Assembly (NCBI GenBank): GCA_024500155.1
Contig: CM044874.1
Location: 72,153,795-72,217,794, forward strand
Source of the DNA: Chenopodium formosanum
Lineage: Eukaryota > Streptophyta > Magnoliopsida > Caryophyllales > Amaranthaceae
Reading direction: 5' to 3'
DNA length: 64,000 nucleotides
The notes under the pieces: generated by a model
Seen by the model: only the letters and a program-made list of their open reading frames with translations
Told to the model about the DNA's origin: nothing
Databases searched by the model: none
Part shown: positions 10,735-21,742 of the stretch, piece by piece
Layout of the letters: each line of letters begins with the position of its first letter
Position numbering within the stretch: position 1 is the first letter of the stretch
Translations under genes and position numbers: made by a program

Positions 10735-10775
<41 letters not shown>

Positions 10776-10960
10776 GGATAGATACGGAAAAGATGAAACA
10801 AAGGCAGACGCGTAAGGTGCCGTGACACGGCATTGTTCACCGTGTCACGGCAAAGGTTCCCGTGACACGGTGGAATTTCCCGTGTCACGGGAAGCTTATT
10901 ATTCAGCAGTTTGTTTCACGCGTGCGAAAAGATAAATTCTGGGCAGTTCCGAGCGCTTTT
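10277..10960. other. Spacer between the two antisense genes (left)
   Basis: AT-rich DNA with repeated CTTCCCCAAAAGAAAAG pieces and a long poly-A run (about 10737-10771). Four phased palindromes start at 10820, 10840, 10860 and 10880, exactly 20 bp apart. No gene is seen. It probably holds the PMD terminator and the promoter of the second antisense gene. Confidence 0.6.
10820..10890 (+). repeat. Palindrome cluster, exact 20-bp spacing
   Basis: Four copies of CCGTGACACGG/CCGTGTCACGG start at 10820, 10840, 10860 and 10880. The outer base pair covaries: G..C in the first, A..C (mismatch) in the second, C..T (mismatch) in the third, C..G in the fourth. The cluster lies about 70 bp upstream of a TATA box. 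Confidence 0.85.
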
Positions 10961-10961
10961 G

Positions 10962-10971
10962 CTATAAAATA
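10962..10971 (+). promoter_or_regulatory. TATA box of the second antisense gene (left)
   Basis: CTATAAAATA in the context TTTTGCTATAAAATAAG, 71 bp upstream of the ATG at 11042. It is identical in the right copy (31731-31740, minus strand). The position fits a core promoter with a ~45-nt leader. Confidence 0.6.
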
Positions 10972-11041
10972 AGACCAGATTATTCATGATATGCATAATT
11001 ACGAAACACGAACTAATTTAGAATTTCATATTTCAATAATC

Positions 11042-12474
11042 ATGTCTCAGAATTTTGATAATACATTGCGCGACTGGTCTTATTCTTTGACCAATGCTGA
11101 AAAAAGAGAGTTAGAATTATTTCATGTCAGGGGTTTGCTAGCCTTGCGACATGTAGCTATTGAACATGATTTTCTTAGGGCAGCATTAGATTATTGGAGT
11201 CCAGAAACGCACTGTTTCAAATTTGATTATGATGAAATCTGTCCTCTGCCGGAGGAATTTGGCGCAATTTTTGGATTTCCTGCTAGGAATCTTATAGCCA
11301 TGCCTACCTTACGTGAATACTATTACCAAGACTTTGAACGCCATCTGAATCTAACAGATCCAGATTTAAATAGAATTGTTTGTGGTAATGAAGTAGACAT
11401 AGAAAAACTTGCTAACTTATATTTTAATCGCCCTGTCTCTGAGTCTTATCATGTGTATCGTAGAAGGGCATATATTTTTTGCATGTTTAGCAAGCTACTT
11501 TTTGCAAACGGTAGGGTAGGACATGCTTGTCTAGCGTCTGTGCTTGAGCATGTAGAATCCGGAAGATCTCCTATGCCGACGTGCCTTGGAGAAACATTTC
11601 GTGCTTGCTAATTTTATTTTATTTTATTTTATTTATTTATTTATTTTTTTTTTTTTTTGACGATTAATGTTCTTTTTGTTTTCTTGTTTTGCAGATTTGG
11701 TTGATGGAGCGTTTGGAATTATTTGAAGCCCCCGATGACATTGAAAAATATGGCCCTAACGACTTAGTCCGTAGGAAGAAGAATTATTCTGCGAACATGT
11801 CGTATGAAGATTGGAAAAATTTCTTTGCAAAGAGAGAATTTTCCATTCGTTGGGTGGTGCCTTGGTGGAGGCTTACTAGGATGGTTGGCACGAATGAAAC
11901 ACCATATTGCCGTGTTCCTAGTATCTCCAAATTGACCTTTTACTGTCTCTCTCGACTGATGCGGCAGTATGGACTTGAACAAGTAATTCCACGCTATAAC
12001 GATAGTCCTCGTGAAGTATCGTTGCATGAAAGTAACGTTCACAAGTACGAGACTTATTGGATTGGAAGACCTTTGTGGATCGTTTCTGCAAGTGACCAAG
12101 CTCCTCCTCCCTTATCTAGTGCATACAAGGCATGGTTGAACCCTAGAAGCAAGAGGGAACGATTCGGATCACGCAAGTTTGATGTAAAGAGTCATCTTGG
12201 AGATAAGAAACCTCCTCTTAAAGATCGCCTAGGTTCGAGAACACAAGGAATTGAGTTTAAGACTCCTAAGATGCCAAGGAAGAAGACCTATGTGAAAGGA
12301 AAGGGTAAAGAAAAGACGGTGTATAGGGAGAAACAACCAAAAAAGTTCAAGAAAGGTGAAAGGGGCGAAAGCTCGACTAGGGGTGTGACGGTTCGGGCTA
12401 CAAAAGACACACTAATGGTGAGGGCCGACCTAATTGAGCAAGAGAAGGATGTTCCTAAAGAGAAGAGAGATTAG
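11042..12474 (+). pseudogene. Second antisense gene (PMD/DUF7745-like), left copy damaged
   Basis: Exon 1 starts MSQNFDNTLRDWSYSL and carries a helical, PMD/DUF7745-like N-terminal pattern (LLALRHVAIEHDFLRAAL, YWSPETHCFKFDYDEICPLP, EEFGAIFGFP). Exon 2 (11695-12474, 260 codons with the stop, fully open) follows a TTTTGCAG acceptor. It ends in a Lys/Arg-rich tail (RKKTYVKGKGKEKT) that could bind nucleic acid or act as a nuclear signal. The left copy has lost the end of exon 1 and its splice donor by a ~190-bp deletion near 11600, and now reads into a stop after ETFRAC. Function is unknown. The family match rests on pattern only. Confidence 0.6.
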
Positions 12475-12768
12475 ATCAATAGTGCTTTGCATTTTATTAT
12501 TTAATTTTTATTTAAAATAAGGCGTATGATGCCAATATTGTAGTCGCATTTATTTTAATAATAATAGCGCATTTATTTCTTAAATTAAAATTACAATGAC
12601 TTTTATATATTATCCGAGTCAAGGAGTCGGACGCAATGGAAGAACAAAGCTAGAACCGGAAATTCGCAACGAATGCGCCAATAAATAAAACGGGAAACTA
12701 AAAAAACTGCCGTGTCACGGTCAAAAGGTCCCGTGACACGGTTGAGGTTCCCGCGTCACGGTTAAACC

Positions 12769-12810
<42 letters not shown>

Positions 12811-13043
12811 TTTTGCCGTGACACGGGATTTTCTCCCGTCAGACGGGAATTCTTCCCGTGTCGCGGCATATGTACCCTTTTTTTTTTTTCTTGCCGTGAC
12901 GCAATGTTGAACCGGGCACATATTAAATCAATAGAGGGAGCATTTTTTTATTTTAGTGTGACCGGGCCCCCTTAAGGGTTGCTTACGTATCCTAAAAAGG
13001 AATCAGGCCAGACGTAGCTCTATTGGGTCATGAACCCATGCGA
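12475..13043. other. Spacer between gag-pol end and second antisense gene (left)
   Basis: Convergent 3' region: gag-pol (minus) and the antisense gene (plus) both end here. It contains poly-T of about 37 bp (12770-12807) and six palindromes starting at 12710, 12731, 12751, 12816, 12836 and 12856. No gene is seen. Confidence 0.6.
12710..12866 (-). repeat. Palindrome clusters after pol (left)
   Basis: Units start at 12710, 12731 and 12751, then after the poly-T at 12816, 12836 and 12856. Types are CCGTGTCACGG, CCGTGACACGG, CCGCGTCACGG (decayed), CCGTGACACGG, CCGTCAGACGG and CCGTGTCGCGG (decayed), at 20-21 bp steps. Confidence 0.8.
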
Positions 13044-16000
13044 CTAGACGTAGAACTTTTTGAGTTGATCCAAGTTGGTTAAATTATGGAAGCCGTTACC
13101 GTCCATGTCTACCAATTGTGCCGCTCCGCCGGACAGAATGGCTTTAACAATGTACGGTCCTGACCAGTTTGGTCTGAATTTTCCTCTTGGATCTAACACA
13201 TTTTTGCGGAGGGCCTTAAGCACTAGGTCACCCTCCTTGATGTTCCTGGTCTTGACTTTTTTATTAAAATGTCGTGCCATACGCTGTTGGTAGGTTTGGA
13301 CATGATGCAAAGCTGTCAAGCGTTTTTCATCAAGCAAGACCAGTTCGTCGTATCTTGCTCTAATCCAGTCGACTTCATCTAGTTGGCTTTCCAATGCGAT
13401 TCGGAGAGAAGGTATCTCGAGCTCGATTGGTTGTACCACTTCGACGCCATAGACCAAGGAAAATGGGGTAGCCCATGTCGATGTACGGACAGAGGTTCGA
13501 TAACCCCAAAGGGCGAAATGTAGCTTACTTGGCCAATCTTTATAATTTTCCGTCATCTTTTCGATGATGGTTTTCACGTTTTTGTTGGCCGATTCGACTG
13601 CTCCGTTTGTTTGTGGTGTGTAAGGTGATGATCGATGATGTTTGATGTGATATTTCTGCAACAATTCCGCGCATTCGGCTTGGAAATGTGTTCCATTGTC
13701 ACTGATCATCTCATGTGGTACCCCATAGCGGCATATAATATTTTTCTCAATGAATTGAGCTACATGTTTTGCCGTCAGCTTGGCATATGAGGCTGCCTCA
13801 ACCCATTTGGTGAAGTAATCGATTGCTACGAGAATGAATTCATGCCCCCCTTGTCCTGGTGGTGTGATTTTTCCAATGATGTCGATGCCCCAAGTGGAGA
13901 AAGGCCATGGAGAAGTATACGTGTAGAGAAGTGAAGGTGGAACATGTTGTAAGTTTGCATAGATTTGGCACTTCATACATTTCTTGACGTACTCGTGACA
14001 ATCTCGCTCCATAGTAGTCCAATAGTAACCTTGTCGTTTAATCTTTTGGACTAACATCTTTGCATTCATGTGAGTTCCACATATACCAGCATGAAGGTTT
14101 TCCATGGTTTTATGTGCTTCTTTTTTAGTTACACATAAGAGATTCCTTCCAGTTGCGGTTCTCTTATGGAGTTCTCCCCTGATGAGCACATACTGTGAGG
14201 CCAGGAGCCTCAAAGCACGGCGTGCCCTTTTATCAGTATTAGGAGGATACTCTGCTCTTGTTAAATAATTGAGGATGTTCGTATACCATGGTTCTTCATC
14301 TTCTTCTTGTTCATCATCAAGTGCATGAACATAAGCTGGTTCATATCTTCTCTCTATGGTCAGTGGCATTCTGATCGTGTCAGCTGGAATTCGCACCATT
14401 GATGCTAACTTAGCTAGTGCGTCGGCGAACTGGTTTTCTTCTCTTGGCAAATACGTGTATTCCACTTCATCTAGTTGCTCTGTGAGAGTTTCCAGATGAG
14501 CCTGATACGTAGCGAGACTTTCACTCCTCACTTTCCATCTCTTAGAGATTTTGTTAATGATTAGTGAGGAGTCACCATAGATTCTGAGTTTCTTGATTCC
14601 CAAGGCGACAGCTGTTTCTAATCCCAAAATGCATGCTTCATATTCTACGGCATTATTGGTGACATCAAAGTCGAGTTTCATGGAAATTGGGATGTGTTCT
14701 TCATTGGGCGATACGAGCAAGACTCCCACACCACATCCCTTTTGGTTTGAGGCTCCATCGAAATAGAGTGTCCAACTATCGTCTTCGGTCATGAGTAAAT
14801 CTTCGTCAGGGAAATCGTACTCATCTTCTTCTTTTTCAGCTTCTTCTAGCGGAAAGTCTGCTAAGAAGTCAGAAACTGCAGAACCTTTGATGGCCTTTTG
14901 TGGTACGAATCTCAAGTCAAATTGAGCTAGATTGACTATCCACCTTGATAATCTGCCGTTGAGTGTTGCTTTCTCGAACAGATATTTGAGAGGATCCATC
15001 TTAGATACGACATGCACTGTATGAGTGAGCATGTAATGTCTCAGTTTTTGTGCGGCCCATACAAGTGCGAGACACAATTTCTCGAGTGGCGTGTATCGCG
15101 TCTCATATCCTTGGAGTTTCTTGCTCAGGTAATAGATTGCATTCTCCTTGCTTTCGATCTCTTGTGCTAGCATCGCCCCCATCGTTTCTCTTGTGACCGT
15201 AAGGTAGAGTCGAAGAGGAAAGTCAGGTATTGCCGGCGCTAGCACGGGTGGGTTTGCCAAATACTCTTTGATTTTGTCAAAAGCCTTTTGGCAGTCATTA
15301 TCCCATGTGCCTGGGACATTCTTCTTAAGCTTCTTGAATATAGGTTCGCATATCGCTGTGAGCTTTGATATGAACCTACTTATGTACTGCAACCTTCCAA
15401 TGAAGCCTCGAATTTCCTTCTCATTTTTGGGTGGTGGCATGGCCATGATCGCTTTTACTTTTGAAGGATCTATTTCAATCCCTCGAGAACTGATCACATA
15501 TCCAAGTAATTTGCCTGACGTGACTCCGAATGCACATTTTGCTGGATTTAATCTCATGTTGTACTTACGAAGTCTTGCAAAAAATTTGCGAAGTGCGACA
15601 ATATGGCCTGGGCGATCTTTAGACTTGACAATCATATCATCGACATAGACCTCCACCTCTTTATGCATCATATCATGTAAGAGTGTTGTAGCTGCTCTTT
15701 GGTAGGTGGCACCCGCGTTTTTCAACCCGAATGGCATTACCGTATAGCAATATGTACCCCACTGTGTGATGAATGTGGTTTTCTCCATGTCTTCTTCGGC
15801 CATCAGTACTTTATTATATCCGGCGTAACCATCCATGAATGACAGGAGTGCATGATTTGCTGTATTATCAACCAGAACGTCAATATGAGGTAGAGGGAAC
15901 CCATCTTTTGGGCTTGCTTTATTGAGATCCCTGTAATCAACACACATTCTGACTCTTCCGTCCTTCTCTGGAACTGGGACCACATTTGCTATCCATTCTG

Positions 16001-19000
16001 GATACTTGGATACTCTGATGAAACCTGCGGCCAATTGCTTCCTGATTTCTTCTTTAATTTTGAGAGCCACATCTGGTTTCATTCGGCGCAGCTTTTGTTT
16101 GACAGGCTTCATACCTGGGATGAGTGGTATCGTATGCTGAGCTATATCCCTGTCAATTCCTGGCATATCTTGGTATGACCAAGCAAATACATCAACAAAT
16201 TCACTAAGCAAGTTAATTATCTCTTTGCGTTCATCTTGACTTAGCGTTAATCCAATTTATACTTCTTTAACAGTCGTATCATTGGAAATATTAACTGTTT
16301 CTGTATCTTCAATAACTGCTGTTTTATTTTCCTGTTCTTCCATTGCTTTTATTATTTCTTTGTCATTTTTATCATTAGCAAAGCAATATTGATCAGGGCT
16401 AGGGAAATGGCACACATCGTAAGCAAAGGTATTCATTTTATTGAATTCACTGGCTAAAACATCAAGAGAGGCAAGGTCAGCTGCGACCTCACCAGAATTA
16501 TTAGGACTAGAAAGATAAGGCTCAACAAGAGACTCAGGGCTGAACTCTATAGCAGAAAGAGGGTCGGCCTCAAACTCTAAGGACTCATCTACAGACTTAG
16601 ACTCAGACTCGGACTCGGACCCAGATGATTCAGACTCATCAAACATAGGACCCTCGTCAGCGGTTATTTCCAACTTCTCTCCACTTGGCGTAGTGATCCT
16701 CAATGTCTTGCGCCATCCCCTTGAAATGTTGTCAGCTTGGACGATTAACTCGGAGGGATCAAACTCCTTGTTTGCTATGACCGCTTGAACGAGCTCAGAG
16801 TTATCATTGCAGACCGGCTTGGATTCATTTTTCTCCGTTCCAAAAAGAAGATTAATTCCCAGATCATCAGAGTTCAGGTTGGCTGACTTCTCGACTGTGG
16901 AGAGTTCTTCATCGAGGAAGTCACAATCGAGGAATACCTCGAATCCTGGTTCACGGATCCCATCATGGACAAATGGCTCGGGGAATTCATAGCATGGGAA
17001 GTCTTCCCCTTCTTTGATGTACTGGCCGTTGAGAGTGAACGGATATGGATCCATGGCCATTTCTGTCTTCGTGATTCGAGCATTGTTGCGAGCCTTCAAT
17101 TTCAAGGCGGCCCGTTTCAAGTCTTCCTTTGTTGGTTCGAATCCTAAGCCGAAAGTGTCCTTCTTGATTGCACCAGGATGGCCCCAAGATTTAGCCATTT
17201 TCTTCTTGAGCCCAAGGGTCATTCCAGGAAAGTGACCTTGCTTCTTCAGAATGGCGTTGATATTAGTGTTTGAATAAGGATCGAAGTCGAGATGACACTT
17301 TTCCTCTTCTTCGATCGCAAGAACATCATCTAAAGAAAAACCCCACAGATCTTCATCTTCCTCGTCGTGTTCAACATGGACGATAGGGGTATCAATAACT
17401 TGAATGCGCATAGGAGAAGCATCGATAGTAATCGGAATCCCTCCCACTATGGCTTTCACTTTCTGGTGAAGCGACAACAGAATCGCCTTTAGCTCATGGA
17501 GCCAAGGGCGTCCTAACAACAAATTGAAAGAGGCCTTAATGTCCACCACCTGAAACTTGGTGCGACGCTCAACGGCCCCAGTGGTTATATTCAGTATGAT
17601 AGTATCCACGGCTTGACGGCGAGTATTATCGTAAGCGCGAATCCCCTGAGTGGAGGGAGTCAACTCTTCATTCTTTATACCCAACTTCTTTGCAGTACGG
17701 AGTGGGCACACATTGATTGCAGAGCCATTATCAACCAGGCTCATGGGAACATTCATCTGCCTACACACCACAGTGAGGTGTAAGGCCTTATTATGTTGGT
17801 CCCCTTCCGGGGGTAGATCCTTATCAGAAAAGGAAATCAGATTGCTGGTACTCGGCAGCTCAGTAGTGAGGAAGTTGACCAGTCCTTGGGGAGTCATGTC
17901 GTCATCGACTCCTATCTTCACCAGAGCATTCATTACAGCTTTTCAATGCTCGTGGGAAGTTGCCAAAAGCTTCCATACATTCATCTCCACCTTGGTTTTT
18001 TGTAGGTGTTTGACCACATCGCTATTCACAGGGTCGATGGGATCAACTATCGGATTTGATTGTGGTGGAGGTGGAGGTGGGTTAGGTTGTTGCAACCGTC
18101 CACTTCTAGTGAGAACCTTGACCTCAAGGTCCCCCCAAACATCTTCACTGGTGCCGAGAGACGAACAGGCTATATCTTTGAGATAGATATCTTCATCATC
18201 GCTATCCCAAATCCCATTCACTTCTTCAGTGCTTGAGATAAATACAACTTCTTGCAGGGGTTCATTCACAGGTTGAATGAGTATTGACGGATCAAAGGAG
18301 ACTTCATCTCCCATGATAGCCAAAGCATCAGAAAGAGGACCTGTTTGAATGCTAGGCTTCTTGCCCCCTGGAGGGACAGGAAGTTGGTTAGCATCTATCA
18401 GGTCTTGGATTGCGTCTTTCAGCCTCCAACACTTCTCAGTGTTATGACCCTTGCCTTGATGATACTTGCAATAAGCATTGGGGTCATAACTAGCGGTCCT
18501 ATTCTCAGGTCGAGGTTCTGGGAATGGTCCAATTGGCATAAACAATCCCTTACTATGAAGACGGTCATAAGCAGCATCGTAAGTCATTCCCAAAGGCGTA
18601 TAACTCCTCCTTTGCCTTTGGAATTTTTGAGGAGGAGCATTAAGGGCCAGCACATCACTAATGTCGATGTTGTTGGTAGCATTATTGGGCTTAGAAGACG
18701 AAGAAGAAGGAGTGTCGTTCTTCTTGTTTTTCCAAGTGCTGCTGTTATTGTTGTTACCAACAGACTTCATCAGTTCATCTTCGATATTGATTCCAATATC
18801 GTATACAGCTTCAAAGGTACTTAAAGGCAGAAACTTCAAGTGTTGCTTGTATTTATGCGTCAGATTGGAAATGAACAAGCGAACCATTTCCTTCTCCTTA
18901 GGAGGGTCTACCAGGAGTGCAGTTGTTTCTCTCCACCTACTTAGGTAAGTAGTGAAGCCTTCATTCTCTTTCTGTTTGAGAATGGAGAGTTCACGTTCAG

Positions 19001-19478
19001 AAGTCTTGGCCTGAATGTTGCACTTGTATCGGTTCATAAAGCTTTCAACAACATCTTCCCAGGTCGCGACATGCTTGGATTCTAGGGAATAGAACCACTG
19101 TTGACAGGCATGCTCTAAGGAAAGAGGAAACACCGTAGAGAAGAGTGTCACATCTACTCCCTTAAGAGCCATGGTTGCAGAAAAAGCCTTCAAATGGAAC
19201 AACGGGTTATCAGTAGGCTTGAACTTGGGAATATCAGCAGTTGAAAATTTTTCAGGGAGTTTCTCTCTTATGGACGAGGAAGTGACAGGCTGTTCCACAT
19301 AAGTGAACTCTTCTGAAATCTTACTCATCTGTTCCTTGATCTTGTCCATCGCAGCAGCGGTAACACTGTTTTGCTTATCTTGCTCTACAGTGCTGACTCT
19401 AGTAGTGAGTGTCTGCATCATGTCAGACAACCTTTCGATTGTCCTATTGAGGTTCTCGATGTCTTCCTTAGTGGCCAT
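13044..19478 (-). pseudogene. gag-pol polyprotein, left copy (two nonsense mutations)
   Basis: The start is the ATG at 19478 (MATKEDIENLNRTIERL), the first good Met before a coiled-coil Gag N-terminus. Order: Gag with a YCKYHQGKGHNTEKCWRLK zinc knuckle, protease (LVDNGSAINVCP), RT (CVDYRDLNKA; YVDD at 15636-15647), RNase H, archaeal-type RNase H (YFDGAS, EYEA, GDSSLI, FADALA), integrase with an HHCC zinc region, GIDIIG, SDNGT and VESANKN as the catalytic D, D, E, and a C-terminal NWSGPYIV tail. If continuous it would be about 2144 codons. In-frame stops at 17943-17945 (TGA) and 16257-16259 (TAA) split it, with gag-protease and pol otherwise open. Confidence 0.9.
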
Positions 19479-19723
19479 TGGTTGAAAGTAGACTGGAAAC
19501 GGATTTTGTGGAGATGACTGAGGTGGTTTTCTTGTACGCCTCTTTGGTACGAGAGGTTGTTGAGGTATGGACTCGAACCGTAACAATCTACCCTTGCTTC
19601 TTGCCCAAGCGCTGTGACACCGAAACAAATACACCTTTTAATGACCACACTTAACCTTAACCCATCCGGATTAAAAAAAAAAACAAAAAGAAAAAAAATT
19701 GAAGTTCTACTTATTTTTTTTTA

Positions 19724-19758
<35 letters not shown>

Positions 19759-20036
19759 ATGGGAGGATACCATCCAACTTACTCCGAAAAAACGACACAA
19801 AAAACGAGACTTCCCTAAAATACGGTCAAAAGTGGTGTACGACTAAAAAGAAAAGTGTGTGGACATAACATGTAAGTGATTAGGTGAGGTTATAGACGCG
19901 TGTTTTGACCATATAACTAGACACGACTTAATACTGGACACAAAATCGAGAAAAAAGACTGACGGGACACTTTCCTGGGCACCGTGTCATGGTGCAGACT
20001 GGCGTGACACGGTTAAGACTAACCGTCAGACGGTAG
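19479..20036 (-). other. Partial 5' leader of the left element
   Basis: It matches the reverse complement of 22465-22998. Poly-A/T tracts lie at 19674-19757. Palindromes stand at about 19982-20033, including CCGTCAGACGG right at the junction. The frame stays open upstream of the gag ATG to 19634, but only with non-ATG starts. The match to the right leader ends at GACGGTAG (about 20036). Confidence 0.75.
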
Positions 20037-20207
20037 TTTTTATTATTATTTATTATTTTTTTGGCCCAAATATTTTATTTTTATTTTCTTATTTTAGCCC
20101 GAATAATAAAAGTCAGAAAAAAGCCCGTAATTATCAATCGGCACTCAGAAAGCCGAAAGAAATTAGGGTTAAAAATGAATTTAGACGGAAAAGTGGACTG
20201 GAATTGA

Positions 20208-20298
20208 CCGTGTCACGGTCAAGCTTGACCGTGTCATGGGAACTCTTCCCGTCTGACGGTGGGACTTCCCGTGACACGGGAGGTCTGCCGTGACACGG
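20208..20298 (+). repeat. Phased palindromes in the 5' LTR U3
   Basis: Five units at 19-21 bp steps (starts 20208, 20229, 20249, 20269, 20288), including CCGTGTCACGG, CCGTCTGACGG and CCGTGACACGG. A second cluster of four lies at about 20382-20455, just upstream of the TATA box. Confidence 0.85.
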
Positions 20299-20516
20299 GG
20301 AGTTCCGTGTTCTTTCCGCGTAAACCCTTAACGCGTTTTCCGTTCCGTTTTCTGAAAATTTCCCGCGACACTCCAAAAACTGACCGTGTCACGGGAACTT
20401 GTACCGTCTGACGGTACAGTCTAACCGTGTCACGGTACAGTCTGACCGTGTCACGGGATACTTTTTTAGGGTTTTTATCATTTTAGGGTTCCGTGTGCTC
20501 CCTCAGCACATTTCCC

Positions 20517-20524
20517 TATAAATA
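20517..20524 (+). promoter_or_regulatory. TATA box of the right 5' LTR
   Basis: TATAAATA in CCCTATAAATACCCCC. It would drive the genomic RNA of the right element. The U3 upstream of it is mostly present, with its distal ~201 bp lost. Confidence 0.65.
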
Positions 20525-20697
20525 CCCCCTCATTTCTGATGAACGGGGCAACCAGAATTATATTATTCTTATTTTCTCTCTTCAATGCTCTTAACCTAAA
20601 CACTAGCCTACCCTTTTCACTTCAAAATTCCTTCTTCAAGCACTCAAAGGAGTCCATATTTTACTCGAGGTTCTATCCTTAAACCAAGGCGTGAAAG

Positions 20698-20836
20698 GTA
20701 GAATCGTTTGAGGGTTTGGCCCCAAAATTAACCTTGTTTTTATTTAATTTAATTTAATTGTTGTTTTATTATTTCCTTGAAGTTACTAACTCGTTTATTA
20801 TTTTGTAGTTGCAAGCAAACAAATTCAAAGTAAGAG
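20698..20836 (+). promoter_or_regulatory. Possible intron/micro-exon signals in LTR R-U5
   Basis: A possible donor GTGAAAG|GTAGAA (20698), a perfect TACTAAC branch-like site (20784-20790), an acceptor TTTTGTAG ending at 20808, a 21-nt interval (20809-20829), and a second donor AAA|GTAAGAG. The diverged LTR at 1-1190 keeps the same arrangement (TACTAAC at 242-248, acceptor ending at 267, 21-nt interval 268-288, GTAAGTA). Confidence 0.4.
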
Positions 20837-21507
20837 TTATGCTCTTTTTATTTTTTCTAACGATTTTTCTGTTGTTAGAATTATGATTAAATTGGTTCTT
20901 TTTATGTTTATATTGATTTTATTATATTTATTGATCACAATATTCCATGTTAATGGGAATATGTAATTGAAAATCACGACTAATAAGATAATTTGGACAA
21001 CCGGTTTAGGTTCCTTTTTAATCTTGTTGTTTAATCAAGTGATCACCAAATTTTTAGAATTATGTGTGCATTAATTTTGAACCAATTTAGTTAAATAATA
21101 GTTTGGAGCGAATTGAATTATTGTTTGTATGCCTTTGAGATCACATGAATGCTTTTCACTATAAGAATCGAGTAGAGGCCAATACGGGCGAATGTGACTC
21201 CATGACTCACTTCGTACCATCATCCCCGATCCTACTTTCGTGGTTCCAAACCATATGAAGTTAATAATCTCATGGATTATGAATGGGGTGTAACCTTCAC
21301 GGGTCAATCGTTGTTGCCTATCGTTGTCCCTTATCGTGGTTGCCTTTTTTATGATCCGTGAACGGTTTACAAGTTCCTTAAAAACTTGTTGGCGGCTCCC
21401 TACTTTATTTGTCCTTAATCGTAATGTCAATTCCCACTTCCTATGAGTGCCAAGCATATTCACAACATGCTTTTAATGTAGGCGCACTTCGAGCGACGCC
21501 TACAATT

Positions 21508-21525
21508 TGGCGACTCCACTGGGGA
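21508..21525 (+). other. Primer-binding site, tRNA-Arg type
   Basis: TGGCGACTCCACTGGGGA, three bases after the LTR end CTACA. Its complement ends in TGGAGTCGCCA, as plant tRNA-Arg acceptor ends do. tRNA-Arg priming is the known choice of Ogre-type elements. The tRNA match is from memory of plant tRNA-Arg 3' ends. Confidence 0.8.
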
Positions 21526-21742
21526 GGATTCTTAATTATTTATCGATTTGAGTGATCGGTATTTAATTAAGATGAGTGGATGAGACTTGAAAGATTCTTG
21601 AAAAAATATTCTTGTGATTGATTTGGCATTTTTGCATCTGCATAGACGTTTTAACGTCACATTCAGGTCTGTCCCGTAGGAAAAATTGGATAACTCGGTT
21701 GCGCGCAAAAGCAAACAGGGCACCAGTCAGATTTTCTGACTG

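Larger units (their letters stand above)
3708..20036 (-). mobile_element. Left Tat/Ogre-like LTR retrotransposon, 5'-truncated
   Basis: Minus-strand Ty3/gypsy element. Its 3' LTR is 3708-5407, preceded in element sense by a polypurine tract (5411-5422), a hairpin array, two antisense genes, gag-pol (13044-19478) and part of the leader (19479-20036). The Tat assignment rests on the DNGSAINV protease motif, a second archaeal-type RNase H after the normal one, the extra genes before the 3' LTR and the great length. The sister copy gives the tRNA-Arg-like primer site. The leader stops abruptly at 20036, where it abuts the truncated 5' LTR of the right element, so about 0.96 kb of leader, the primer site and the whole 5' LTR are missing. 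Confidence 0.85.
20037..21504 (+). repeat. 5' LTR of the right element, first ~201 bp missing
   Basis: It aligns with 37355-38800 of the 3' LTR and ends GACGCCTACA. The missing part corresponds to 37154-37354. A ~22-bp insertion containing one extra palindrome (around 20219-20241) distinguishes it from the 3' LTR. Palindromes start at 20208, 20229, 20249, 20269 and 20288. The TATA box is at 20517-20524. Confidence 0.85.

Noticed and set aside
10737..10771. Poly-A run taken as a LINE or processed-pseudogene tail
   Set aside because: It lies inside the retrotransposon spacer, with no LINE ORF and no target duplication around it. Several such homopolymer runs occur in the element.
15268..15648. 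126-residue frame opposite RT, also at 26829
   Set aside because: Shadow of the RT coding strand; conserved only because RT is.
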